Assembly (NCBI GenBank): GCA_017883205.1
Contig: JADGNZ010000025.1
Location: forward strand, 1 to 64,000
Length of the DNA: 64,000 nucleotides
Direction: 5' to 3'
Source of the DNA: Thermoanaerobaculia bacterium
GTDB lineage: Bacteria; Acidobacteriota; Thermoanaerobaculia; Gp7-AA8
The notes beneath the pieces were generated by a model, which saw only the letters and a program-made list of their open reading frames with translations, made no database searches and had not been told where the DNA came from. Within the stretch, counting starts at the first letter, position 1, and each line of letters starts with the position of its first letter. This document shows positions 34,995-44,400 of the stretch, piece by piece. The position numbers and the translations under genes are program-made.

Positions 34995-35713
34995 ACGCGG
35001 CCGTGGTCATGGAAACGATGCGGCGGCATTTCACCAGCATCGGCTTCATCACGTACTTGATTCTGATTGCTATGACCGGCCTGTTCGTGGCGACCTTCAA
35101 CACGCCCGCCTCCATCTGGCCGGGACTGGTGGCGATCCTGTCGATCATCACCGGCGCCGCAATCATCGGACCGGAGTTCTCGACTGCACGACTCCAACTG
35201 ATCGTGTCGCGGCCGATCCGGAGATCGGTCTATTTGCTCTCGCGCGTGACCGGAGTGCTGGCCAGCGTCGCCGTCGCCGCGACTGTGGGAGTCACGTCCG
35301 AAATCGTAGCGCGCCTTCTGCTCGGATCCGCGGTGCCGTGGCTGCCTCTTGCAACCGTCTATGCGAGCTCTCTCCTGGTCTCGCTTCTGGCAATCTCCCT
35401 CCTGACCATGCTCGGCAGCCTCACCACCGCCTACTTCAACGTAGCCATCTACGCCGGCGTCCAGGTCGCGCTCTCCGCAGTAGAAACGCTGTTAGGCCTT
35501 CTCCGCACAAGACCCAACAGCCTCAGCGAGTTTCTCCACAGCCATCAACAACTGGAAAATGGCCTCATCGCCCTCGACGACCTCCTCTTCCCCGCCCCCC
35601 CGCCCCACCCCGACACCGCATGGCTTCTCCGCGTCGCCGCAACCGCCGCCGCAGCACTGGTCCTGGCGTGCATCGCGTTCGAGCGCCGCGAGGTGCCGTA
35701 CGGCGGGGAGTAG
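34991..35713 (+). CDS. ABC-2-like transporter permease
   Basis: 240-aa membrane protein with about six hydrophobic helices and the ABC-2 pattern (ITGAAIIGPEFSTARLQLIVSRPIRRSVYLLSR). Its ATG overlaps the ATPase stop as ATGA. Together they form a two-gene exporter (two ATPases plus two permeases), substrate unknown. Confidence 0.88.
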   Translation: MNAAVVMETMRRHFTSIGFITYLILIAMTGLFVATFNTPASIWPGLVAILSIITGAAIIGPEFSTARLQLIVSRPIRRSVYLLSRVTGVLASVAVAATVGVTSEIVARLLLGSAVPWLPLATVYASSLLVSLLAISLLTMLGSLTTAYFNVAIYAGVQVALSAVETLLGLLRTRPNSLSEFLHSHQQLENGLIALDDLLFPAPPPHPDTAWLLRVAATAAAALVLACIAFERREVPYGGE

Positions 35714-35744
35714 ATCGCGCGGCGTTCGGGTCACGCGCGGCGTT

Positions 35745-35809
35745 GGGGTCAGGCCCTTGGTCAACGCATGGTTGAGTCGATAGACAAAGGCCTGGCCCCA
35801 ATCGGAACC
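35745..35809. repeat. RAYT-type REP, copy 1
   Basis: GGGGTCAGGCCCTTGGTC (35745-35762) and GACAAAGGCCTGGCCCC (35783-35799) are the imperfect arms, followed by AATCGGAACC. It lies downstream of the transposase gene. From 35810 to 36014 I see no gene. Confidence 0.85.
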
Positions 35810-36014
35810 AATCTTGATCGTCGCTGAAGGTGCGGAAAGGCGCTCGGTGCCGGTAGCCAGGCAGAACGTGAGGAGAACAGCTCCAAGGTTCTCGCCGAGG
35901 TTGACAAGAACCGGACAGAAATGGCACGTGGATGCCGGCTTCAGTCAGTCGCACCCGTCGGACGGCACACCCTCGCCCTGACTCATTGATCTTGAATCGT
36001 TCTACGACTGACTT

Positions 36015-36974
36015 TCAGGCCCGCAACGCGGCGAGCGCGCGGTCGTGCTGGTCGAGCAGTTCGTCGCTCTCGGAGAACGCCTGCTCGCATCGCCGGATCA
36101 GGTTCGAGATGTGTCCTTCACTTCGAAGCCGGAGCGACGCGGCAATCGAGCGCAGCGTGACCAGACCTTCATGCCATCCGAGCCACGCAACCAGGCTTCG
36201 CAGGATATGGCCTTGCGTCGAGCGAATGGTCTCTGCTGTCTCCCCCGCAGCCTTCGCCACCGCACTTACGATCATGTGCATCTTCGGCCTCGCCACCGCG
36301 CGCTGCGTCCGAGGATGGTCCGTCGAGCGCACTTTCGACTCGACCTGCTTGCGCATCGTCTTGAGCCATTCCTCGCTACCGAGGTATAGCTGATTGGTGA
36401 GCTGGTCCCAAAGGCGATCCTCGCAGCCGATCTTTGCCAGCACGAAGTCGCGGTACGCCGATTGCGCATTCGCCTCGTCGGGACCGAACAAACCATGAAC
36501 CGCCGCCACGTCCAGCCAGCTTGGCGCCGGCTCCAGTCCGGCGGTCGGGCGATAACTCGACCAGGGATACTGCTCGGGGCGCTCGCACATCTTCGCGCGC
36601 ACCGGATTGAGCACGACGTAGCGCAACACGTCCGCGAAATACGCCTCCCGGTCGATCAGCAGCGCCTTGAAGCGTCCCTGAAAGAGATGGCCGCATCGCC
36701 CGTGGACGCGATTGAACCAGTTCGCGTACGCGCTGTTGAGCCATTGCATTCCTTGCGAGAGGTTCGGCTCCGGCGTCTGCAGAACGAGGTGAAAGTGGTT
36801 CGTCATCAGCACCCAGGCCGTGACCGACCAACCGAATCGGAGCGCCGCCGCACCGAGGAAGGTCAGGAACTTTTCCCTGTCCCGGTTGGTGCGAAAGATC
36901 GCGCGGCGTTCATTGCCTCGGGAGGTGATGTGGTACAGCGCATCAGCGAACTCAAGTCGTAGCGGTCGTGCCAT
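36015..36974 (-). CDS. REP-associated tyrosine transposase (RAYT)
   Basis: 319-aa Y1-type (IS200-like, HUH) enzyme. HUH motif in TNHFHLVLQ (His pair near residues 60-62) and catalytic Tyr in DVLRYVVLNPVRAKM (near 120). SRGNERRAIF at the start and HLFQGRFKALLID are family hallmarks. The C-terminal third (HMIVSAVAKAAGETAETIR onward) is a DnaA-like helix-turn-helix region often fused to RAYTs. These enzymes cut single-stranded REP hairpins and are thought to spread them. Matching palindromes flank it at 35745 and 37142. ATG 36974 begins the conserved N-terminus. Confidence 0.93.
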   Translation of the reverse strand: MARPLRLEFADALYHITSRGNERRAIFRTNRDREKFLTFLGAAALRFGWSVTAWVLMTNHFHLVLQTPEPNLSQGMQWLNSAYANWFNRVHGRCGHLFQGRFKALLIDREAYFADVLRYVVLNPVRAKMCERPEQYPWSSYRPTAGLEPAPSWLDVAAVHGLFGPDEANAQSAYRDFVLAKIGCEDRLWDQLTNQLYLGSEEWLKTMRKQVESKVRSTDHPRTQRAVARPKMHMIVSAVAKAAGETAETIRSTQGHILRSLVAWLGWHEGLVTLRSIAASLRLRSEGHISNLIRRCEQAFSESDELLDQHDRALAALRA

Positions 36975-37108
36975 AGTGCCACCGAGCATCCCTCGGCAGC
37001 GCCAGAACACCGAGGAAATCCAAAAGGAGTAGCGAAAGCGGCCCCGGACCTCCTCGGAATGGAAGATCGCTCTACGGTGGGTGGAATGGCTGATTGCAGA
37101 GCCGACGA

Positions 37109-37256
37109 CCGAAGGTCTGGCCCCGACGGGTCCCAATGATCGGGGTCAGGCCTTCGATCGTCGCAGGGGTGAGTCGATAACCAAAGGCCTGGCCCCAATT
37201 GGAACAGGAACAGATGAATTGGAACAGATGGGCGTGGCCCCAATTGGAACAGATGG
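37109..37256. repeat. RAYT-type REP, copy 2 with partial copies
   Basis: Full element at 37142-37205 (GGGGTCAGGCCTTCGATC to ACCAAAGGCCTGGCCCC, then AATTGGAAC). A half element precedes it (37109-37139, GAAGGTCTGGCCCC) and another follows (37230-37256, GTGGCCCCAATTGGAACAG). It sits upstream of the RAYT start. From 36975 to 37292 there is no gene. Confidence 0.88.
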
Positions 37257-37292
37257 ACGACGGTCCCCATCTGCGTCCATCTGCGGATCGTT

Positions 37293-37502
37293 TTATGTTT
37301 CCTCGGCAGGCCTGACATTCGGATTCAGGCAGACGACCGGCTCCGCAGCATCCAACGTTTTCAAGTGCGTCAGCAGCCGCGCGCGTACCTCGGATGGCGT
37401 ACCCGAGGAGTCGAGGGCGAGGAGGTCGCAGGCGCGACGGAGCTGGTCCGCGCTCGTGGCGGGATTCTCCGCAAACCGCAACGCCTCGGGGAGAAGTGGC
37501 AT
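37293..37502 (-). CDS. Possible small SAP-motif protein
   Basis: 69-aa frame whose centre (SADQLRRACDLLALDSSGTPSEVRARLLTHLKTL) matches the SAP helix-turn-helix DNA-binding pattern (Leu/Gly spacing with GTPSEVRARL). It lies between two palindromes. No Shine-Dalgarno is evident, so it may be a real tiny gene or a fragment of a larger SAP protein. Confidence 0.45.
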   Translation of the reverse strand: MPLLPEALRFAENPATSADQLRRACDLLALDSSGTPSEVRARLLTHLKTLDAAEPVVCLNPNVRPAEET

Positions 37503-37510
37503 AGATAGGT

Positions 37511-37584
37511 CATCCGCAGACGACGCAGATGCACATAGATAGAGACCGACTCTTATCTGCGTCCCTCTGCGTCATCTGCGGATC
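37511..37584. repeat. Inverted repeat, ATCCGCAGA type (second member)
   Basis: CATCCGCAGACGACGCAGAT and the near complement ending TCATCTGCGGAT. Same family as 20796-20879. Confidence 0.8.
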
Positions 37585-37594
37585 GTCTCTCAGA

Positions 37595-38323
37595 TCAGAA
37601 TGCATCCGCAAGCCTGCGAGCAATCGCAGCGTAGCCCAGCGCTCCCGGATGGAAATGATCGATCGGACTGATGCGGTCGTCGCGCACGAGAAGATCGACG
37701 ATCCGAACGACCGTGACGCCTGGCGTCGATGCGAACTCCTGAATCAACCCGCTATCCCATAGGTTCACCTGCGTATCGATCCATGAAAGCGACGCTGCGA
37801 CGCTGTTACGCCGATACGGGTTGTACAACCCGAGGAGATAAATCCGCGCCGAGGGATTCATTCGCTGGATGACAGCGACGACACCTTCAACCCTGATGAG
37901 CGTCCTCTCGCGCTGATACCACGGCCAGACGGTGCTGAACAGGCGCGCCCACGAGTCGCCATAAAGATCGTTTCCACCTACGGACAGGACGATGACGTCT
38001 GCCTGTCCGATCGCCACACGCACAGCCGGCTCGCGCAGTACCCGCGCGACATTGGCTGTTCGGGCACCGTCGATCCCGAGATTCAGCGTGGCGCTGACAA
38101 CCGAGGATTTCGCTCGTAACTCACGATCCAACCAGCCCGGCAAACCAAGCCGCTGCTCGTCACCAGCTCCGTGAGCAACCGAGTCACCAAGCACGACTAC
38201 CCGAAGCGGGCCGCTACCCGAGTGCACCGGCATCGCAATCCTCGCTCCCCGATCAGGGCGCAGGACAACGGCGGCTGTGATGCCAGCGCACAGGAGGAGA
38301 AGCGCGATGAGCGGCCGCCGCAT
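37595..38323 (-). CDS. SGNH/GDSL-family hydrolase, exported or anchored
   Basis: 242-aa protein with an N-terminal hydrophobic segment (residues 1-20, signal or anchor). SGNH blocks: VVLGDSVAHGAGD (nucleophile Ser), LNLGIDGART, VGGNDLYGD, and PIDHFHPGALGYAAIA (Asp/His). It is likely an esterase or acyl hydrolase in the periplasm. The length fits GDSL lipases. Confidence 0.88.
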   Translation of the reverse strand: MRRPLIALLLLCAGITAAVVLRPDRGARIAMPVHSGSGPLRVVVLGDSVAHGAGDEQRLGLPGWLDRELRAKSSVVSATLNLGIDGARTANVARVLREPAVRVAIGQADVIVLSVGGNDLYGDSWARLFSTVWPWYQRERTLIRVEGVVAVIQRMNPSARIYLLGLYNPYRRNSVAASLSWIDTQVNLWDSGLIQEFASTPGVTVVRIVDLLVRDDRISPIDHFHPGALGYAAIARRLADAF

Positions 38324-38467
38324 GCGTACAAGTACGTGATGAGACGGACATGGTTTGCGACGGTGGGGAGGAAGTCCTTAGGACTATCCGGCTGCCGGCG
38401 AGATATGGCACTTCGGTCGATGCTGTTCTGACGAACGAAATCGCGGCGTCATCGAGGCCACCTCATC

Positions 38468-38532
38468 GGGGTCAGGCCTTCGATCATCGCAAGGGGGAGT
38501 CGATGACCAAAGGCCTGGCCCCAATTGGAACC
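38468..38532. repeat. RAYT-type REP, copy 3
   Basis: GGGGTCAGGCCTTCGATC to GACCAAAGGCCTGGCCCC, then AATTGGAACC. Almost identical to 37142-37205. No gene lies in 38324-38550. Confidence 0.88.
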
Positions 38533-38550
38533 ATTCTGTCTTCGAAAGAT

Positions 38551-40650
38551 TCAAGGTTTGGCCGCTGCGAACACAATTTTCGCGGACTGATAACCAGCCG
38601 TTACTGCAATGTTCACCGGCGCGGGTGGTGGTGAGCCGGATGTGACCGCGTTCAATTGTTGCCGGTCGAGGGGCCAGATCTCATAGCGGCCGGGGGGAAG
38701 ATGCGTTAGCAAAAGCCGGCCTTGGCCGTCGCTGAACATGGGCAAGCCCTGGTAATTGATCATTCCTTCCCAGACAGGAATCGGCAGCTGGACTCCGTCG
38801 ATGCGGATCAGCACCGAGACACCGGTCAACGCGGCGCCTGATGTCGTCTCGCAAACGATTTCGAGAGAGGCGTTGCCGTCGGGGACCCGGACGAGGATGT
38901 CGTCTGCCCCTTGCGCGAGCGAGTTGAATCGGGCGACACCGATGGAGCCTGATCTTGGGAGAACGAAAACCATACCGTAGTCTTCGGGGCTGACTGGCAA
39001 TAGGATGCGGCCGTCCTCGTCGGTAGCTCCTACAAGATGTGTTCCGTTCCGAGTGCTTACGTATACGGCTGCCGAAACTGGCGCGCCGAACGCGTTCGTC
39101 ACAACGACCGGCCGGTTTCCGGCCGCCTTGAGCCGCACTTGGGGAGTCTGGTCGGTTGCCGTCTCGTCGAGGGTGATCCATGATGTCTCCGAGGATTGAT
39201 ATCCACTCTTCGAGACAGCGAGCCTGTAGCTGCCGGCCGGAAAGGCGCCCAGCTCGAAGCGTCCGTCCTCCCCGCTCCGTAGCGTGACGTAGTTTGAGTG
39301 ATCGTCGTTTTTCATCGTGACTTCGATGCGTGCGTCGCGGATGGGCTGTCCACTGGAGTCGTCCATGACGTGTCCCAGAAGCCGCCGGTTCGGAACGGAG
39401 ATGGACCACCTGTTCTTATCGCCGTCGATGCGCTCTGTCTCCCGCCAGAATGGAATGAGTGGCCGCTGCGTAACGGTCGCGACATAGGTCCCCTGTTGCC
39501 AGACCTCTTCCGTCACGCTCCCCTCGCTGTCCGTCGTCACCGAGGAAGTCCACGAGCTATCCTCTGGATGAATGCGGACGGTGGCTCCGGCGAGTGGCTT
39601 GTCGTCGTAGCGGACGGTAACATCCAGCACCGACGGAGAGATCTGCATTACTGCCTCTGCCTCGCCCCCGTCGGTCAACGTCACGAGTTTGCCGATTCGC
39701 TGAAGTGGATTCGCACCTAAGACGATCACACGGTATTTGCCCGGCTCGAGCGCATCGACAACCGCCTCCTTTTGCCCCCCAGGGAGCCGTCCGCTGTGCG
39801 CGAGCTCGTCGCCAGGAGGCCCCGGCAGCAATCGTCTTACTTCCCACCCGACCTCCTCCTGGCCGACTGCCGGAACGAGGCTGATGGTCAGCGATCCACC
39901 TTTGGACAGACGTACTGAAAGCTCAGTATCCGCAACGGCCTTGGGCAGGGGAACGGTACGCCTTGCATAACCGGCCATGGCCACGCGAACAAACTGCGGC
40001 CACACGTCAGCGACAGGCGCGCGGAAGTTACCTTTCCGGTCGGTCACCGCAAGCGAGTCGCCGTTGGGCAGATACACGCGGGCATCTCGGAGCGGAATTG
40101 CGGTTTTCGCGTCGATGACCGTCCCCGACAGGATAGGCATTTTCTGCAGGAACACATTGCCAACCTCTACCTCGCGCAGTTGCCGTTCGACACTCCGGTA
40201 TCCGTTGCTCTTGAGCAGCAGAGTACAGCCGCTGCCAGGATGGCGGAGATCCACGCCCGGCACCGGCACGCGCGAGACAGACCACTTCCAGGTCAAATCC
40301 TGGCATCGAAGCTCAAAATCGAGGGTCGCTCGTGTCGAGCCATCCGATAGCCGCGGGGCCAGCTTATGGTGCTGCGAGGCTGCGGGAAGACTGACTACGT
40401 TGGCGCCGGCCTGGATCGTTCCGGTTGCGATCTGCTTGAGGTCAGAGGAGATCCACACGAAATCCCGGACAGTGTCCGAAGGGGCGACGGTGCCCGGGAT
40501 CTCGTTAACAGCTTGGCAACGCTGCTGAATGCAGAACGTGGAAGGCGGGGCTGCAACAGTCTGAACCGCCAAAAACGCGGCGATCAGGATCGTCACAAGC
40601 TGGACCGTCCGTCTGACCCGCGCTTGATGGTCACGGACACTAGCTTCCAC
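38551..40650 (-). CDS. Exported carboxypeptidase-regulatory-like repeat protein
   Basis: 699-aa protein from a GTG start with a hydrophobic segment near residues 14-32 (signal). The body repeats Ig-like regulatory domains with the signature SGTVIDAKTAIPLRDARVYLP...DRKGNFRAPV, GHVMDDSSGQPIRDARIEV...GEDGRFELGAFPAGSYRLAVSKSGY, and a final GQGRLLLTHLPPGRYEIWPL. Such proteins are surface or periplasmic beta-sandwich chains. The start overlaps the next upstream small gene by 58 bp, and the first 13 residues may be dispensable. Confidence 0.8.
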   Translation of the reverse strand: MEASVRDHQARVRRTVQLVTILIAAFLAVQTVAAPPSTFCIQQRCQAVNEIPGTVAPSDTVRDFVWISSDLKQIATGTIQAGANVVSLPAASQHHKLAPRLSDGSTRATLDFELRCQDLTWKWSVSRVPVPGVDLRHPGSGCTLLLKSNGYRSVERQLREVEVGNVFLQKMPILSGTVIDAKTAIPLRDARVYLPNGDSLAVTDRKGNFRAPVADVWPQFVRVAMAGYARRTVPLPKAVADTELSVRLSKGGSLTISLVPAVGQEEVGWEVRRLLPGPPGDELAHSGRLPGGQKEAVVDALEPGKYRVIVLGANPLQRIGKLVTLTDGGEAEAVMQISPSVLDVTVRYDDKPLAGATVRIHPEDSSWTSSVTTDSEGSVTEEVWQQGTYVATVTQRPLIPFWRETERIDGDKNRWSISVPNRRLLGHVMDDSSGQPIRDARIEVTMKNDDHSNYVTLRSGEDGRFELGAFPAGSYRLAVSKSGYQSSETSWITLDETATDQTPQVRLKAAGNRPVVVTNAFGAPVSAAVYVSTRNGTHLVGATDEDGRILLPVSPEDYGMVFVLPRSGSIGVARFNSLAQGADDILVRVPDGNASLEIVCETTSGAALTGVSVLIRIDGVQLPIPVWEGMINYQGLPMFSDGQGRLLLTHLPPGRYEIWPLDRQQLNAVTSGSPPPAPVNIAVTAGYQSAKIVFAAAKP

Positions 40651-40961
40651 TCGCCGGAGCGGTAGGGCAGGCGAGGTCCACGCCTATCTTCAACTAATAG
40701 GACAACGCAGCCGGATTTCGTGGAGCCGGCGCAACCGTCCGCACCCAAATAACCGTCGCATTGCCCAGTTAGTTCGCACGCGGTGAAATCTACATCGAAG
40801 TCGAACATGCTGCACAAGACCCACGCGTTGTAAAGAGTGGATTGACAGCCCGTGCAGCCGGTAAAGGGACTGGGACCGCAATACTGGCACTGGGCTTGGG
40901 AGTCCGTGGCGGTGAAGACAAGAAGGAGGAGAACGGCAATACCGAGGAGCATTCCTTTCAT
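40593..40961 (-). CDS. Small exported Cys-rich protein
   Basis: 122-aa protein with a signal peptide (residues 1-23, ending SQAQ). Twelve or so Cys are packed into the first 70 mature residues (CQYCGPSPFTGCTGCQ, CELTGQCDGYLGADGCAG), then a Lys/Arg-rich tail that overlaps the next gene's start. It is probably disulfide-rich and exported. It shares a likely transcript with the repeat protein at 38551. Confidence 0.65.
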   Translation of the reverse strand: MKGMLLGIAVLLLLVFTATDSQAQCQYCGPSPFTGCTGCQSTLYNAWVLCSMFDFDVDFTACELTGQCDGYLGADGCAGSTKSGCVVLLVEDRRGPRLPYRSGEWKLVSVTIKRGSDGRSSL

Positions 40962-41172
40962 ACGTTAAAACCTCCGAACAGATGGTACATCTATGCTGCT
41001 AGCTGTGTCTACAGCCACTCTTGTCGTGGCGGTACGACAGAGTTGTGGAACGAATAGGAGTCGCCTGCGTGGTTGCCACGTTCCTTTCAGCAGATGAGGC
41101 CAGCGATGGTGTGGCCTACGTTTGCGTCCGGATCGTGGCCCCGATTCGCGTCCCGTCTACAATCCCCCACCC

Positions 41173-41370
41173 ATGCCCGCCTTGATCATCGCTCTCGCTC
41201 TCGCGATGTTCCTCCTCGCGAATGTCGCCGCGTATCGCGTGCTCGTGCGGGTGCATCCGCGCAGGCGGGGGGGCGTCATCGCGTTGGTTGTCGTCGGGAA
41301 TGCGATGTGGGGGGTGTTTCCGTGGCTGAATGCTCGGACGGATTTCTCGCGCTTCGTGCGGCGTCATCTG
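41173..41370 (+). pseudogene. Truncated duplicate of the metallophosphoesterase gene
   Basis: 66 codons match the first 66 of the intact gene at 53860 (MPALIIALALAMFLLANVAAYRVLV, ARTDFSRFVR); similarity extends to the shared upstream TACAATCCCCCACCC. DNA identity looks near 90 percent by eye. The match ends at 41370 exactly where a RAYT-type REP begins, and the frame then runs through the REP into the antisense of sbcC. It encodes only membrane helices and no catalytic domain. Confidence 0.85.
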
Positions 41371-41432
41371 GGCAGGCCTTTGATCATCGCAGGGGTGAGT
41401 CGATTACCAAAGGCCTGGCCCCAATCGGAACC
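41369..41432. repeat. RAYT-type REP, copy 4, at a gene break
   Basis: GGGCAGGCCTTTGATCATCGC to ACCAAAGGCCTGGCCCC and AATCGGAACC, lacking the GTC of other copies at its left end. It joins the truncated metallophosphoesterase to the sbcC end. Confidence 0.85.
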
Positions 41433-41461
41433 ACACCAACGGGGCATGCCAGAGAAGACCG

Positions 41462-44400
41462 TTATCCCACCAAGACTTCGACGCGGCTCCGGCCCGCGCC
41501 TTCTGGAGTGACCGCGACACGCACTCCGATCCTCTCCTGCAGAACGTCGATGTGACTGATGATCCCGATCAGTCGACCGCCGGCCTGAAGCTGTTCCAGA
41601 ACGGCCAGCGCCATGTTCAAACTGTTCGAGTCGAGAGCGCCGAAACCCTCATCGATGAAAAGACTCTCGACTTTCACTCCCTGCGCGGACGACATGCTCG
41701 CCAATCCCAGAGCGAGCGCGAGGCTCACGAGAAAACGCTCGCCACCGGACAGACTGTGAACGCCGCGAACTTCGTCTGCCATGTCGTGGTCGATGACCTG
41801 CAGCGCCAACTCATTCCCGCGTGTTCGCGCCAATTCGTAACGCGGATAGAGATGTCGGAGTTGGCTGTTCGCGAGATCAACGAGGCGTTCAAACGTCAAC
41901 GATTGCGCGAAGTCGCGGAACCTTCGACCGTCCGAAGATCCGATCAATGCAGACAATCGCTGAGAGACTGTTGAGCGCGCAATGGCCACCTTAAGGCCTG
42001 CGCGAAGGGAAGCAGCACGTTCTCCACACTCTTTGTCACGTCGGAGCTTGTCGTTAAGCAATGTGAAGGTGTCGTTCGCCGTCTTGAGCTCAGTGGCGGC
42101 TGCGGCCATCGCCTCAGTGAGAGCCCCTTCGGCAATCGAGGGATGGCCAGATGCTCGGTGGCGCTCGGACGCGGCCTGTCGTTCCTCGATAATGGCTCTC
42201 GCGTTGCCTGCCAACTGGCGGAGAAGAGCGAGTTGAGTTTCCTTCGCATCGGCCCACGCCTCCCCGCGCTGAATCGCGTCGCGCGCGAATGTGACATCGA
42301 GTTGAAGGGCATCCAGCTTGGCATCGAGCACTTCGGTCGCGGTACGCAGTGCATGCCTACAGCGTTCGCTCTCCTTGGTCGCATTCTCCATGTCTGCGGT
42401 TCGCACAGTCGCGGCGTCCTTGGCACGTGATCGTTGGTCGTCGGCGTCGTGCCAACGCTCGTTCGCACTTTCGGCGCGAACGCGGTACTCCGTTCGCACT
42501 TCTCCGGGCGCGCGCCCGCCAATTACACCAGCTCGCTCATCGCGAAGGGCGGCGAGATCGCTCACCTTTTCGTTGTATTCGGAGTCGTTGACGTATCGCA
42601 ATCCTTCGGCGGCTGCTGACTCTGCACGCTTCGTCGCAACATCGAGCGCGAGCTCCGCCGCTCGCTCCCGGAGGGAGGCTAACTCCGCGGTCGATTCGTT
42701 CCAGTCGGCAGCGATGCGGCGACTCTGCTCAATCGCACGCTCGACTGGGTCGATCGTGCGCCATCCCGACAGCACATCAGCGAGAACACGATCGATCTGA
42801 TCACCTGCTCCATCGCGCCGTGTCTTCGCGGTGCGGAACTGGATCTCTTTGGTCTGCAAAATGCCGTTGGCGGCGTCAATCTTCTGCCGCAGTTCAGTCA
42901 GCTCCCGATCGAGACGGGCTATCTCATGTCGAATCGTCTCACGCTGCGCCGAGAGGTCGCGCCGGCTCCTCTCCAACGCATCTAGCACCTCGACCCGCTT
43001 TTCGGCGTCTTCGGCGATGTTCCCGATGACCGCGGCACTTACCCCGAGGACGTTTACCAGGTTCGCCAGTTCGGAAGCGACCTCGTCCCGCTTCCGCACT
43101 GCTCGTTCGCGCGCGGCCTCAGCCGCGGAATGCTCCCGATGAAGTCGTTCGATGTCCCTCAGGGCCGCGCTTTGTTGCGCCTCGCTCTGAGCTTTCGCCG
43201 TCATGGCCTCGCGGACTAATCGCTCGATCTCTCCGACACGCGCCTGATCACTGGCCACGCGGGTGCGCAGGACATCGTCCACAAACTCAGTGTGATGCGA
43301 AGTCGCGCCACAGACCGGACACGGCTCGCCTTCGACCAACTGCAGCCGCAACCATTCAGTGGTTTCTTCCGCCGACGCCGCGGACAAGTTGAGTGCCCGT
43401 TGCGCTTCACGCAGCGAAGCCTCGTGGACCGGCAGTTCTCTCGTAGCGATCGCCGCGGTTTCACATGCCGCGTCGAACGCACGCGCCTGCTCCATCTCCT
43501 CGTTATCAAGACGGCGTACGTCAGCGGCCGTCTTCTCGAGTTCTTCGGACCAGTGTCGCTCCTCGGTAGCCACAGCTTGCGCTCGAAGTGCCGCATCGCG
43601 CCTTGCATTGAGCGCCGCACGATCGATTCCGCTGAGCGATACCTCGATCGATGCGATCTCCCCGGCCACAACGCGCTCCCGTTCCACCGCCGTAAGTTTT
43701 TCGACTGACTTCGTTTCGATCGTGTAGGCCGTATCGCGACGCTGCCCGCCGAGTGTAGTGATCGCCTTCTCTGCGCGTTCCATTTCGCTCGAAGCAACGC
43801 CCCAGTCTTGAAGATTCTTGACAACCTCTTCGAGATGTGACGCCAGCGAAGCCGAGGATTGATGCTCGTCGAGCCAGCTCCGCAGACCCGCAACTCGGGT
43901 GACATTCCGCGCCGCCGCCTCCAGTGCCTCGTCCATCGCACTTAGGGCGAGTTCCGCCCGAGTCACTGCGCTTTCTCGGATCTCCGCGCGTCGGTTGAGC
44001 TCCTTCATCACCACGTCAATACGCGCATCGAGGCCTGTCGCCCTTGTCAGCTCGGGCCCGATCTCGTCGTATTCTCGTTGTGCCGCGAGCATTGCCTCTT
44101 GCGCATACGAGGCCTCCAACGCTGCCTGTTCCAATGTCGCCATGGCCTCGACGTTCACACGCTCCGTGTGTACGTTATGCTCCACGGCTCGATCGAAATC
44201 GCGCTGAGCCCCGTCGGCCGCGTCAAGCTCCGAACGTGCGGAGAACGCGCGACGCGAACGCGCAAGTTCCGCCCGTTCCGCATCAGCGATGCGATCCGCC
44301 TCCTCCGCGCAAGCCAGAGCTTCTCTCCCTGTTGTGACGCGTGCTACGAGATCCGCGTCCGTCTCGTACCACATTTTCGCTTGATCAAGCTCCATCCGAC

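Noticed and set aside
41371-41511. Continuation of the truncated metallophosphoesterase frame
   Set aside because: The frame runs through a REP and the antisense of sbcC, so it is not a real protein extension.
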